This document shows positions 1-28,049 of a stretch of 64,000 nt of DNA, one piece after another. Under the pieces are notes generated by a model. It was not told where the DNA came from. It was given only the letters and a program-made list of their open reading frames with translations, and did not search any database. The translations under genes were made by a program, and so were the position numbers. Position 1 is the stretch's first letter. Every line of letters starts with the position of its first letter. Origin of the DNA: Apostichopus japonicus (Eukaryota; Echinodermata; Holothuroidea; Aspidochirotida; Stichopodidae); the NCBI RefSeq assembly GCF_037975245.1, contig NC_092576.1, forward strand, positions 41,606,611 through 41,670,610. The letters are read 5' to 3'.

Positions 1-1980
1 ATCATTTATTCTGCTTCTGAATGATAGAATGACCAAATGCATATTAGCACAACGTATAACAAGGTAAACATTACGGATATTTTTTAGTCGGTTTGATATA
101 GAATCAAATAACTCGATTACAATAAATTACAACTATTGGAGAAATTTAAACTATATTAATTAATACTCTATCACATTGAACATCTTTAACTGAGAAATTA
201 TACTTTATATTAAAACGGAACAAGCCCTAGTCTAATACTTTTGTTTGATTTTTTTAAATCTTTAATGAGTTGTTATTCGGAATTATTCGTAGAAATCACG
301 TAATATATTGTATTCGGTTTAAACACAGAGTACCGATGGATTAGAAAATTATTGCCCATGAAGATTAAACAATGTTCTGCATTCTAAAATAATTGACTCT
401 ACCAATGTCCTAATTTTTCGTGTCCTGGAACAAAAACCATACTTTTTGCTCTTTGGTTTCGTTTGTCTGTAGTTGGTGGTTTTAAGATGTTAGGTAGAAA
501 ACAAGAACACCTCTTTCTAAGAAGAGTGAGAGACTTAATATTTATATTTTAGACCAGTGGCAGATATTTAGTAAGATTTATGGTTATAATAATGACTTAT
601 GATGACAAAAATGTAAGTGAAATAACAATAAGCTTAATACTTTTTGTAAGGATGGACATTTTTTCTTTAAACAGATGCATTATCTCAGCTTTGTTGAAAA
701 TAACAAAGCATAGTGGGATAAAGGTTGTACCAGATGGATATATTTAGACTATGAAGGAGCATATTTTTACAATGCAGGTTAATTGAACTATAATTTCAGT
801 GTTCCTCATGTCCAGCTGGTCTTATTAAGTATATACGGTTTTGTACTGGGAAATTTCTATACGCAAAATGAGTCAAGACATGTACGTCCCTCAACATTGC
901 CCATGGGCATGATCATGCACAAACGGCTCATCTCTAATTCTTTGAGTACAATCCATCTTTCATACAAGTGTAAAGATAACATATGTATGCTTTAAGAATT
1001 GACTAACACGTTGCTTTAATGATGGCATTTATCAATAATAACGAACGAACAGTAGGCCGCTACTAATTTTTCTTACTAGGCCTTGACCTGAAATCACTTA
1101 GAATATTATAATAGAATGTATAGTTCGTCAAATGCACACATTTTAAAGTACTTAATTTGTAAGTGATCAAAACGGCTGTCTTTTCTCTTTACATCAGCAC
1201 AATGATGTCCATTTGACCGTTTTTGAGTACTACGTACAAGTAAGTATTACAAGTATATCACAGTATAGTGTTACCATTTCATACAAATCTCTTAAAGCTA
1301 ACGGCTCGAATCCAAACGGAAGTGTAGCAGAACTTTTACTGAAGAATACACCAGTGCATGTCTGAATAACGTACCTACTAATGGTTAAATAACCATGTGC
1401 TAGTAATATGAAACTATACCTTCACTACCTTAGTCACAGAACTGATGATATATATTACGGTATAAATATTTAGAATGTTGTGTGGATGAAAGAGTTTACT
1501 TGTCTTTGAAACCAGATAAATATGTACCAATATTACAATTATTATTTTACAACATCAACTTGAAGATGAGTGCCGTTAGATCAAGGAGTTGGTCATACAC
1601 AATACTCTCATCATATACAATGGTTCTGTGATTGGCTCATATGCAACAACATGACTGATAGGAATCAATCATAGTTCCAGCCTGGATTATCAGTTATTCT
1701 TGTAACCTTCGCTTACTGACTCAAATCACCTTCTTAACCCCTATTTCCTTGTGTTTTGCAGCAAAATTTAACCTAAACATCGTATTATTAAAGTTTCAAA
1801 TCACGTTTATTTTTTTTCAGGATAACATAATTGTATAGCGTTTACTACTTTTAAATTGAAATGTATTTGCAAGCAAACATTTGCAAGGACAACTATTAGA
1901 GCATAACTTCAAGTACAAATAATCGAAAACATGTACTAAACATATAAAGGAAGACACTTTAATAACTACGGTTCACAAAT
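1..1980. other. No gene recognised
   Basis: AT-rich sequence with only short open frames and no splice-bounded coding segment that I could tie to a protein family on either strand. The longest frame, about 70 codons near 783-995, has no recognisable motif. No RNA gene or transposon end was seen. Confidence 0.5.
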
Positions 1981-1982
1981 GC

Positions 1983-2890
1983 TAGTAGATGTTCAATGGA
2001 ATTGCGATGTATATTCACAACGACGGTAGCAGAAAGTGAATATAAATTTGTAATATGGAGGCTCTACGCAGAGGGTTAAAATTAAGAGGCGAGAAACATT
2101 CAAATTAACAACGACATTACCATATTTATCTGAGCTTTGATGTGAAAATCATATGATTATATCTGGCAACATAATTTAGTCTATCATCCTTACAGTGAAT
2201 ATAAGTCAATCCCTGCATCGATATACACTATGCTATATGAACAATCAAATGTAATTCAGCACATCTCTATCTAAATATTATCTCAAAAGTAACTAAGAAA
2301 GCTTTCACTATTATTAGCTTTCTATCCGGTAATTTGTAAAATGTCTATTCTATCTTGTTTCAGGTGAACAGATACCGAGACAAATATGCGGTAGGCTTCA
2401 AGTAATTTGTGCTTTCTTCTCTAATGAAGTAGTATTTTGCGTTTTAAATTTAATCAAATGATTAGAGCATGAACTGAAAGTTAAAAGAACTGCAAACATG
2501 CAGTTTACATTTGAGGGAAAAACTAATAATAACCACGACCAAAGAAGAGTAGTAGATGTTTAATGGAATTTTGATATACATTCACAACGACTGTAGCAGA
2601 GAACATAATTTAGTCTCTCATTCCATACAGTGAATATAATTCAAATTCTGTTTTGATATACACTAGGCTATATTAAAAATCACTTGTATTTAGGCACATC
2701 TCCATGTAAATACTATCTAACAAGTATTCTAAGAAATCTTAAAAGGCTAATATATTTCCATACGGTAAGTTGTAAGGTGTCTATTCTATCTTCTTTTAGA
2801 TAATAATAATGCTAAGAAATGCTGAGGTAGGTTTCAAGTGCTTCCGATTTACTTCTTTAATGAAGTATTTTTTGCGTTTACATTTAATCA
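1983..2890. repeat. Diverged tandem duplication (two copies of about 400-450 bp)
   Basis: Copy A (about 1983-2460) and copy B (about 2553-2890) share the same order of words: a segment with GTAGATGTT and AATGGAATT, then ACATTCACAACGAC, ACATAATTTAGTCT, ACAGTGAATATAA, GTCTATTCTATCTT and TTTGCGTTT. Identity is clearly reduced and there are indels. Neither copy has a coding frame. It looks like an old local duplication rather than a transposon, since no terminal repeats were found. Confidence 0.6.
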
Positions 2891-2982
2891 AAGCAAATAA
2901 TTAACCATGGATGAAATTAAATGTGAATGAGAGGTCCCAATAACGTATAAGATATAAAAACTCAGTGAGTAATTGCTGAGCG

Positions 2983-3240
2983 ATGCAAAATATTTATGAT
3001 GACAAATATCTGACATTATCTACAGAGAGACCAAATGAACAAGAACCGTACGACATCGGAAGGGAAGTGATTTTCCGAAACTATACCAAGGATGTTGACA
3101 GGAAAATGCCAAAAACAACTGCAAACGGCCTTGCTTATTTCATGTTTTATTCAATCATATACATTCTGTTTCATCCTATCAATGAAAATATTATATATTA
3201 TATATTATTATATATATATATATTAATGTACTATAATATC
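2983..3240 (+). CDS. Orphan exon-like ORF, possible receptor juxtamembrane fragment
   Basis: An ATG-led frame whose first 48 codons look protein-like: charged and tyrosine-containing, with IYDDKYLTL, EQEPYDIGREVIF and RNYTKD. The rest of the frame is low-complexity Ile/Tyr from TA-rich DNA. The stretch around GREVIF faintly resembles the segment just before the kinase fold of the pseudokinase receptor (GRIFYAKD). No good acceptor, donor or partner exons were found nearby on this strand, so it may be a gene fragment or chance. Confidence 0.2.
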
Positions 3241-3244
3241 TAAA

Positions 3245-5660
3245 CAAACAGTAAAGAAATAGGGTATTAAATGATATAGCTGAAAATAATCCACGAAATG
3301 TATTCTTACCATATGTTATGCTCTCGGATCAGATGTTGCACTAAATTAAAAAAAAAAGTTAGGGATCGCAACTTGGCTCGATTAACGATCTTTCTTGCCT
3401 TCCTGCGTGGCATGACATAATGTAACTATGTACTTTATAAACAATTGCAATGAGTAACTATTTCGTTTATTTGCGACGGTTTCAAACACCTTAAGGAACC
3501 TATATCTACAGTTTCTAAATACTCAAAGCTTCCCGAGTCAAACTCTGCCGTTGCGTGTGTATATAAGTATCACTAATCACCGATAGTTCACATACCCATA
3601 GGAACATGTAAGACGATTTGCATTTATGTTTCTTGTTTTCGGTGATTGATTATTAGGACATCAACATCAACTCCATATTTTATAAAAGAGAAATGTTATA
3701 TAAGTGCTCTTGCAATATCATGGACCTTCGTATTCCACAATCTAAGATTAAAATTCAACTTAAGAAACATTCCGTTATGATTGTGTTTAAGAAACGTGAA
3801 GATTTAATAAGTAATTTAATGAGATTTAATGAGTAAGTAATGCATAGCGTTCCGTTGTAAAAAAAAAACTGCAGTTATTTGGTGTTAATCACATGAACGT
3901 AGAAGGTTGAACAGTTCGCAAACTTCCATATTATTATTTGAAATCATACTTGAATAGTCAAAGCCATAGCTAAGAACTGCACCTTCTTAGGATTTTCCTT
4001 ATTTAATAGCATCAACATGTTCCTCAGATTCTCCTAAAACTAAATAACAAAAATGTTATGCCAATCATACAAAATAGGTGTTTGCATTAGTCTTCAGTTT
4101 TAATCATGTTGTCGGTAGTTGGCTCCCTGATAAGTTTTAATCTACGCTATCAGAATAGTATCTTCCTGCAATAAGTACAAAGACTTGTCTTGGTCCTTGT
4201 GTAATGATAGGTAAGTATAACAAACTGTTAACTGCCAATCTGTGAACGCCCCCCCCCCCCCCCGCCGCAAGCTTTGTTCTGCTTCTATGTCCTGCATGAT
4301 GGCTACAATCTTAGTTAGCCATTACACTCTTTTCACGAAATTTGTCTCATTCAATTCATATTCGCAACGTTACCATAAAAATGAATTACATGTGTCAGTA
4401 AGCATGTATTTGAAACTTCTGTTATGTTTCTGAACTTTCAATTTTCTTGTACAGGACTTCAATACTAACAAATAATACATAATAATACAGAAAACAAATT
4501 TGTAAACCATCGTCGCTTGATTTGATTTCGTTAATTATCTGAAGCTTTAATCCTTTTTTAGATTCACAATGATGCATTTATCAAAATCAAGTCTTTCTAT
4601 GTTTTCGTTGTTGTTTTACGTTTTCGAGAATCAAATAAGTCCCTATTTGAGTATTTTAAACTGTTAAGAAACAAACGTGTCTTGTCGTTTAATGAATGAT
4701 GATGTTAAGGTATATTTAGCCATCGATACAGTGTCTTTGTTTTGCAGACAACACTGCTAACTTCAGTTATATAGTACATGCACAATCATTTTACCTTAAG
4801 GGGCTTTAAAATTATTATAATAATGTTGCATTTTGTAATTCTTTAGAGACCCCAAATAGGGACTTATTTTTTGTATTGCTCGTCGTTTGTTAAAAGTAAT
4901 GAAGCAAAGTGTGATTGCTCTTGAAAATTAAGAAGAAACACAAAACTTTGAAATATTCTAATAGAGATGTATGTGATGTATTGTTACTGTTTCTCTGGTT
5001 TTAGAATACCTTATTTATGTATGTTATGTTTATTGTACACAGTGGAATGGTATACACATATTAGTCTGCATGGCTTAACCTTAACTTGTAATGGAATAAC
5101 CGGGCAGAACAATCTACGTGATTCAAGTCGCAAACTGTTCTCTATGGTAACAAAGTTTATATTTACACTATACCGTCAAATTACAGGTTATATAGACAGT
5201 TCTGCACACACCAAGACTTCAAGAGTGTACTTTTCAAGATTCTTTTCTGATAGAATTTATAAGAGACAAATGGAGATTTGAGTGTGTTCAAAAACAGAAT
5301 ATCTAGGTTTTAATTATAATCAAAGTCATTGAATTATCAGCAAAGAAAGAAAGAAAAATAGTAGGGAATCACTGATTTCCCATAATTGATATCAGTAACA
5401 AAATCGATTTACTTTTGATGATATTACTTGATGGTTTAAGTATACTTTCCAATGAGTTGGCTGTGTGAGTAATTACAATAATGCGTACGTACTAATGAGA
5501 AATATACATTTTCATAATATGTATATACATTTTCAGAATCAGAATGCATTCAACTTGTTTCTTTTAGCAATGTAACATCATTTCATACTGTAACCGAAAT
5601 TTACGTAGTAGTTTAACTTTACAGAGTTTTTTTGTACCATGTATTTACTGTTTTAAGCAT
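3245..5660. other. No gene recognised
   Basis: AT-rich, with short homopolymer tracts (poly-C near 4249-4263). The open frames at 4242-4433 and 4967-5281 show no domain, signal or splice context. The first is partly the read-through of the poly-C tract. Confidence 0.5.
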
Positions 5661-5679
5661 AAAGTAATGTTGTAATTCT

Positions 5680-6440
5680 TTGCTGGGAGATCTCAGTTAT
5701 CCTTCTAAGTTGCTAACTATGACGTTAGCAATCGTGCACCTGGCCTTTATTCGATTAGTGGGGCTTTCCGGTCTCCGGAATAGTGGTGACCGGAACTCAG
5801 AGGCGGTGTTCTTTGAAGTAGTACATTCTCGAACGCGTAAACATAGGCCATCGGCCATTCAGGCCAATACTGAAGGAGCTGATGTTAACGTGCAGCGTGG
5901 CGCTCTTTGTCAAAATATCGTACAAGAAGTTGGTATATTTCTAATACCACGGCATCGTGTCGTAACTGTTCGTAGACTTGTTAGTGCTCAAAATATTATT
6001 TAATATATTTGTGAGTCGTATGAATTGTTAGCCAACTGCGCTATTGTACTGAGGGAGATTACGCCCGGTTTTTTAGGAGTAACGTTATAGACCGATTGTC
6101 AACATTTACGTTACTCAGTAGCGCTCTGAACTGCGTAAAACTGTATGCACGTATGTAAAGATCAGTGCTTTGCTGTGAATGGTTTTATTTCAGTTAGTCC
6201 TAAGAAGCAACATTAGTGCAGTTGTCCTAGTTCAGCTTACATAAAGGAAGCTAGGTTAACTGATGCGCATTACGGCCATTTAGTCGGCCATTTACGCTGC
6301 GTTTGGCCCAGTGTTGGGGAATTGCGTTAACTGTAACGTTCTGCGTAATGCAATACTTTATGACCATTGCGTGCAAAAGAAGTCTTGAATAAACGGTACC
6401 ACTGTTCCACGGGCACTTGAATATCTTCTCCATTGCTTTT
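5680..6440. other. Island of less AT-rich sequence, possible transposon debris
   Basis: Visibly higher GC than its surroundings, with a 107-codon open frame at 5680-6003 that matches nothing I recognise. Around 6309-6355 the sequence CAGTGTTGGGGAATTGCGTT and the following GTAACG/GCGTAATG words resemble the ends of non-autonomous hAT-type elements. A matching opposite end with target duplication was not found, so this stays tentative. Confidence 0.25.
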
Positions 6441-7366
6441 TTTGTTGTTGTTGTCGAGTCTCTCTTTTGCCAACCCCAGCTTCAACAATTGCCACACTAG
6501 ACAGGGAAGTGTCGTGACAATATTATGACCAAAATGGTTTATATGCCAAAATGTAAGTAGGCATATCCCCTTTAAGCACTTCTTTGGCAGTTGCCGGATT
6601 GTTCATTCCCATGACATTATCTTCCCTTTAAAGTAATATGATGTTTGAGAAATGCACATAGAATATTTCACCACATTAACATCTCAATCATCGGGTGAGC
6701 CAGTGACTATCAGACGTACGATAATACAATGTAATAACTGAACTATTTCCTTTGAAATCTTTAATATCGACCATGATTTTACTTTAGAGAACCTTAAACG
6801 TGGCTTCAGTGTGCTTGTTAAGCGTATCCTTGGCCTTCTTTTCAACGAAAGTGTTAAGAAAAGAGATCTCTTTGTTTCGTAACTTTGACCTTCAACTTGC
6901 CTTGTTAGTATTTTAAACTGCGTTGGGCTTATAGGAAATTGTTTGTAGGAAATTGCGTTGGGCTTATAAGTCTATAGTCCTTGCAACAACAGACAAACGT
7001 TTTCCACGGGGAGTCTACCACACGGAAAATGACTTTGTGACGAGAGTTGTTCCACTCTGACGTTATCAATACGGAATTTCAAGCATATTATGTAGTGGCT
7101 TACTGTGTATTTTGGTTACATTTTCCAAGCGAGCGGTTTCAGTCAAACAGAAAGCGGTTAGCTTAAAAATCGAATATTAGAGAGTTTTGAGGTTACTGAA
7201 TGATAAAAATTGTCTTTGATCCATGCCTTCGTTATTCCTTTACTCTGCCTCTAATTAACCTAGCGTAGACAAAGGTTGATTTTTAAAGGCCTCACCAAAG
7301 TCATTTAAGCTACACACAAGACAATGCCCGGTATTAACCAATATTTTGTTGAATGAGATTATCGTA

Positions 7367-22127
<14,761 letters not shown>

Positions 22128-22239
22128 TACGTAGAGTAAATGAAAACGTGTTACAAAAGTTATCCAAAGAAAAGCAGGACCGGGTAACTTCGTTCCTAAG
22201 GGAGATTCATTTAGCTCAAAATGCTCACGTATTTCTACG

Positions 22240-24341
22240 TCATTCCATGTACGGCACTTTTACTAAGATGTTGAAGCCACACCAGAGTTGGTTGTTCAGT
22301 GACATTCTATAACACTTATAGTTGAATCTATGACTTTGTAGCACAATGGAAACGTTCGCACTTACTTTGTTCCTCGGTCTCTCGACCTTTACTTTCGTTT
22401 TAGTAATGGTAAGGAAGCTAGTGCGTGACTGAAACATTGCATTAAATATTCTTCAATACGACATTTTGTTCTTTCCTAACAGTATTCTACTGAAGAAAGT
22501 CAAATGGCAACAACAGCAGCACAATTATCCGCGAAGAGGGACGCCTGGAAGTAAAATGGACAGGGGGATATGGTGAGAAGAATCTTGCGTAGCCCGTTCT
22601 GTGCAGTCTCTGGCTGCACTGCGTGCGGGCAGCGTGGAGTCCAGGTGCCGTGGCCCGGTAGGGGTCCTGGGGGCAGATTTCCCTGGAAGCTCTTGTAATT
22701 AGGAACTCGTGAGATATTATCTGGCCTTCTGGAACCGAAATAAAAATATATTTTGTTTTATTAGTTTACATGTTAATATTGATCCTAATCTGTTAGTACA
22801 AAATATGATCAATTGTAACCAGTATAGTAAAATGTTTAATCGACTTTATTTCAATTAAGATATTGACTTATGGTAAACAAATAAACTTTTAGCTAAAGTT
22901 ATAAGAAGAAAGGCACTTCCTGTCACCCTAATTGTAGGCCAATTCCTACCCCTCCCCCGTTCCTTGTCCCTGTGCTATGAACTCAAGTGAATGGCAGAGC
23001 CGATCGACCCTTTGCCTCCATGCTGCATATATATGGCTTTCTGTGTACCTTAAATTGCTAGTGATATATTGCATAGGCCTACATTCACATATAACTTATC
23101 GTGTATGCGTAAGCTGACCTTGTGAAGCTTTGGACTGCATGTATTGTAAATTTATAGAAATATTATATATAACGTAAAATTGAATTTCGGGTGTAACTAT
23201 CATCATCATTAATTGAGTCTGATTCAAAAACGCAAGAGAACATGTTAAGGGAGTGGAAAAGAAAAGAAACAGAACTATGATATATCTTATTGTTCTGGCT
23301 TAGAACACTGTGGCAGTTTTTTTTTTTTTTTTTTTGAGGGGATGGCAATTTACATATAAGCAATAAAGTATCTCTACGAAATTTGCGCTAATATTCAAAC
23401 CAATGATTCCAAAGACTTAAATTTGCACAACTCTACAGTGATACCAGTGGTATGTTTTATCATCAGCATGTGAATTCTTAAAATGTATGTTATCGTCTTT
23501 AGTACTATAATCCTCTGTTACAATACAATTGCAAAGCTTACTTATCTCCTTTGAAATCATATAAAATTGTTATAACAAAGAGAAAATATTTTGATTGAAA
23601 CATTTTGAGAGCGCTTCATATTGTCTCCGATATTCCCACGCTAAAATCACCTCTCCTATATTTACCCTCCAACGATTATTTTAGGCTACATGAAAAGAAA
23701 ATATATGTGAAATACGAATGTGTATACCATTAAACTATTGTTATTTAAAGGACATCTTCGACTCGCCGACACCTCATCAGACAGAAGCTATAATCATCGA
23801 CAACTGGAAGTATTTTTCTCGATCAATTAAAGCCCATTATGCATTCCATTATAAACTTGAACTAGCCAATCCCTCACTCTACAATCGTTTTATCATAAAT
23901 AATCACACAATCCTGCATATTTTTTCATTTTCCCCTCAGTTTGTTGGCCTATTTGCAGGATCGAGAGGAACAAGAAATTAAAAATAAATGGAGTCCAGTT
24001 CGACACACGGGTTTAATTAATATTTCGATATTTTGTTTGAATATTATTGATTCTTCAGGCCGTCGAAATTGAACGCAAATTGCCGCGGTCTTAATTCAAA
24101 GCAAACAATTAGAATTTAAAGTATATTTACATGCCTACACACACGCCCATTGTATCCCGTAAGGAATGTGTATCCGATATGTCTGTCATTGTCTTGTACC
24201 GACCCTGTAAGTATGTAAACACAAGAGCATATTAGTTAGTTAGTGGGCTGCTTTAGGTAAACCCATTATACGTCCGGTAGCGAGGTGATTGCAATAGGCA
24301 TACGGTGTGTAACATATAGCTATATCAGAATTCACACGGAT
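22240..24341. other. Intergenic region between the pseudokinase receptor and NXPE-A
   Basis: The two genes diverge from here, so promoters for both are expected, but I could not identify core elements. A GC-rich patch at about 22530-22720 contrasts sharply with its surroundings and may be a retroelement or foreign fragment; no frame in it was recognised. A poly-T tract lies near 23317-23333. Confidence 0.4.
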
Positions 24342-25432
24342 ATGACAATGGCAGATACTTTCGTGAGAAATTTGTTGAACTATTTCCAGTTAATTTTTGG
24401 TGTATTTTTCATAATTTCCTTTCTGCTTTATTTTGGTATAATTTTCGACAATGATTATGAAGCAAGACTGTCTATTCCCAAACCTCAACTGAGAAGAATA
24501 TCGAAGACAGGAAGATTAAAGAACGTAGACGATACAACACATAGTATGTATATCTAGTATTATAATTATATTGATCATAATTATATCATTAAATATAGAA
24601 TTATATGTAGTTATGTTCTATATTTTAAGCACTTTTAACTGCAAAAGTATGGATGAGAAATTCTATACGACGTTATATATGGTATTATGTACTTCTGTTT
24701 CATTTTCCTATGGTGGTCATTCCGTGGAAGTTAATATGTAATAAATTGTAGGGCTATATATGTTGCTCTCTGTATATAAGTATTTGTTAGAGAAGGCTAT
24801 TGATTTGGACAATCAAAGAGGAAAGAAGATGAAATGAGTTTTGCTTTATAGTCACCATCTGTTTGTACCAAGCTTCATAAGGATATGAACGTAACATGTA
24901 TCATTAATCTGATAAATTTTAAAACATAACTCATCAGCAAACAAAAAAGGAATCTAACAAATTAGGCCTTCAAAGGTATGCGCACGAAAATAGGTTGTAT
25001 AAACGTTAGGTTCGAGACACTAACGGATTGACCGATCGAGGAGCCATCATCTGGATTCGAACGCAAAGATGTATAGATCAGTTCAAGACTGGTACTCGTG
25101 TGTGTATTATACATGACAAGGCCAAGTAGCATGCTGTCAAGCTACAATTTAACTTGGAAGGAGTGCTAATAGGAAGAACATGTACGTGGGTATCTGTGTG
25201 TGTTGGCGCAGATGTGTATATGTATGGTCGTTACTGTGAATATCTATTATCGATTTCTTAGTTCCTAGCCTGTCACTAAAAATTCGATTGCAAGCCCGTA
25301 ACAGATGGTTCAGCTCAAAATGAAATATTTAATGGGCCTTATGCTCCCTAAAATGTCGTCATTACTGATTGCTCGACATTTTCGTAATTTTACCACATAA
25401 CTAAAATTATCCTGGCTTCGTAATTGAAGATT

Positions 25433-25496
<64 letters not shown>

Positions 25497-25527
25497 CTCA
25501 AGATATATATATATATATATATACTCA

Positions 25528-25599
<72 letters not shown>

Positions 25600-27248
25600 T
25601 TAGTCAATATCTTTGTTTTGTTTCAGAAATAGAAGCAATGAAACCTTCCACTAACATGTATGACGTTACCATTGATAATACTGGCCCTATTCTCCGTCAT
25701 CGTCATTTCATCGAGTCAATGAGTTTGAGAAGTAACAGCTCTGTTTCTGATACTAATTGGAATAACACAAAAGTCGGCCAACTTACTACTCTGACCATCA
25801 CAGTAGACATTCATACTTCTCCAACAACCATCTTTAGCGTGTTAGCAGTTGGCGATGATCATATCTTTGCTGCGAATCAATCGGGATATTCTTTTGGGAG
25901 CTTATCGATGATATTCACATTTACACCAAAGTTGCCCGGTGTGTATAAATTGTACGTAGAAGAGGTTCATAGCAACAATCAATTACAGCTTCCTGGAAGT
26001 CCGTTTCGTCTTGTAGTTTACGGTGATCCTGTTCACCTTCTTGACTTCGGTAGACTGGCTGATGAATTGCCGTCTTGTCAGTCCTTGTCCCAATCTACTC
26101 CATCGTGGCTTGATGGTGAATGGATAACTCGAAAGATAGCAGGAACAAAAAGAGGGGTCCTACGCAGCGGATGGGTTTTTCAACCAAGTTGGTGCAGTCT
26201 CGATATTTTCACCACAGAAGATCTGAAGCTGGCGGCGGAAACTCCTCCCCTAAAGACAATTGCCATTTTGGGTTCATCAATCGATCGCGGAATATTTTTC
26301 TCCCTTCTTGATTTATTACTTGCCAAAGACGAGAAATATAAATTAACAGACTCGGATTTTAGCAAATGTTGGGGTTTTGCTCAAGTGCAGGTTGGGAACT
26401 TAAAGATCATGTATCAGGACTTTCGCGTTGCGAGTTCTTTTAACATGAATGTGAGTAAAGATGGTAAATCAGAAGTTATTTGTCACGATGAAAAGGAAGC
26501 CAAATCAGGAAACTATGATCTATTTGGTGAAGGCATGCTATTTTTGAGTAATTATCTCTTTTCGAAAAAACCCTGGCCAGATGTGTTTCTCATAGCTATC
26601 AACAAAGCTGTTCAGTTAGAATTATTATTGAAGGCTATACCGTCATCATGGTCTGGTAGTATTTTTCCTCTCTATAACTTTATTGGTAAGGTGAGTGGGT
26701 TTTACACAAAAAATGGACTTGAGAAAAGTTATCGACTTGCGGAGAAATTGTTATCCTTAGACAACCGTATTCAATTGATCGATGGATTTGGAGTCGGCTC
26801 AGGAATGAGACACGACACCGAGTCGGGTCCGCTAATGATCAAGTCTAACCACTGGCATAAATGGTGCAACGAATTAGACGGTGAGATGAGAGTCTGTGGA
26901 AATCCAACGGAAATGATTGCTCAAGTATTATTAGGGAAGGTACTAGCACCAGTTGGAAAGGAAGCTTGGATGAAGACAGTTGGACCAAAGACAAAAATAA
27001 CATATCCCAGAGAAATAACGGTCTGTCAGGACTGTCCGGCATCTTTAATTCCTTTTCATATCAAACCAAATCCAAATATAACATGTTACGTTACAACAGA
27101 GGGTATTCTTGAAAGTTCCAGTGACGAAAAGAGAGTTTGGGATGGCACATTGTGTCCAGCGGAATGTCTCAAGATGGAACCTGTTGATGTCATAAATACT
27201 GAATCTGGTCCTGTTAATGTCAGGAGATGCAATTTGAGTTTACTTTAA
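24342..27248 (+). CDS. NXPE-type protein A: type II membrane protein with filamin-like and PC-esterase-like domains
   Basis: Two exons, 24342-24543 and 25627-27248, joined in phase 1 (donor A|GTATGT, acceptor TTTCAG), give 607 residues. Exon 1 encodes a short cytoplasmic head, one hydrophobic helix ([19 protein letters not shown]) and a lumenal IPKPQ segment. Exon 2 encodes a filamin/Ig-like fold ending [12 protein letters not shown], then a PC-esterase-like domain with [39 protein letters not shown] and SNHWHKWC, and a Cys-rich end ([22 protein letters not shown]). NXPE-family proteins are secretory-pathway or membrane glycoproteins of poorly known function. The start could be the second ATG at 24348. 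A possible polyadenylation signal AATAAA lies at 27636-27641. Confidence 0.85.
25435..25598. repeat. (TA)n microsatellite in the NXPE-A intron
   Basis: Interrupted TA repeats (with ATATACTCA and ATACATATA breaks) ending about 30 bp before the acceptor of NXPE-A exon 2. An open frame running from the repeat into exon 2 is an artefact of TA not making stops in that frame; the true exon begins at 25627. Confidence 0.85.
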
Positions 27249-27667
27249 AGGAAACTTATTTCAGCAACTGCTGCAATGAAAGTAGGGTTAAAGCAAGTAA
27301 TCTGGTTTTGCTAATAGAGAAACAAATGAACAAGCAAAGACAACTTTTGACACTGCTGTTTCACGTTTTAGCCTATAAAAATCTTAAAACAATTTAAACA
27401 AGGTTCATAATACAGATAACACTCCAAATGATTTGTTTTTGTAAATTACAGTATAGACATGTCCTTTTAAAAAAATGAGCAAAAATACATGATTATAAAA
27501 AATAATGATATTCAATTCAAGTTTGGAGAGTTTAGGTTACAAGAAAACGAGAAAAACCGCTTAAATTTATTTTGTTCTTGCTTCAATTTTGTATGTAACT
27601 GACAGAAAGTGTATCATTAATTAGTACTTAAAGTAAATAAATGAAATAAGAAATATATATATAAAGT

Positions 27668-27676
27668 TAAATATTA

Positions 27677-27746
<70 letters not shown>

Positions 27747-28045
27747 TATATGATTTATTTGCTTATGTATCTGTATTGTCTGTTATATTTAATACCATTT
27801 ATTTTGTTGATTACATTTTGTTTTCTGTTCTAGTATGGTGTAGATAAGTGTTTCTTAAACTGGTGAATGGTTCACTCAAGGATGGATGGATTTATTTCGG
27901 TGGATGAAACTATGAGTGGCAACTGAATGGTCAAGTCGTTTATGTCTCGTCAAGTCAAGTCCAATCAAATCAAGTCAAGTCAAGTCAGGACAACTTAAAT
28001 CACAAGTCTTCAAAGTTTCATATCAAGTCAAGTCAATTTACAAAG
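27668..28045. repeat. (TA)n array followed by a (TCAAG)n pentamer array
   Basis: TA repeats at about 27678-27742, then after some 200 bp an imperfect TCAAG/TCAAA pentamer array at about 27949-28045. Both lie downstream of NXPE-A. Confidence 0.8.
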
Positions 28046-28049
28046 TCTT

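Noticed and set aside
25020-25075. tRNA-like B box (GTTCGAATCC on the minus strand)
   Set aside because: No matching A box, anticodon arm or acceptor stem could be formed upstream at tRNA spacing.
25527-25626. Apparent N-terminal extension of NXPE-A exon 2
   Set aside because: It is a TA array plus intron. A strong acceptor (TTTCAG) at 25621-25626 and the phase match to exon 1 place the coding start at 25627.
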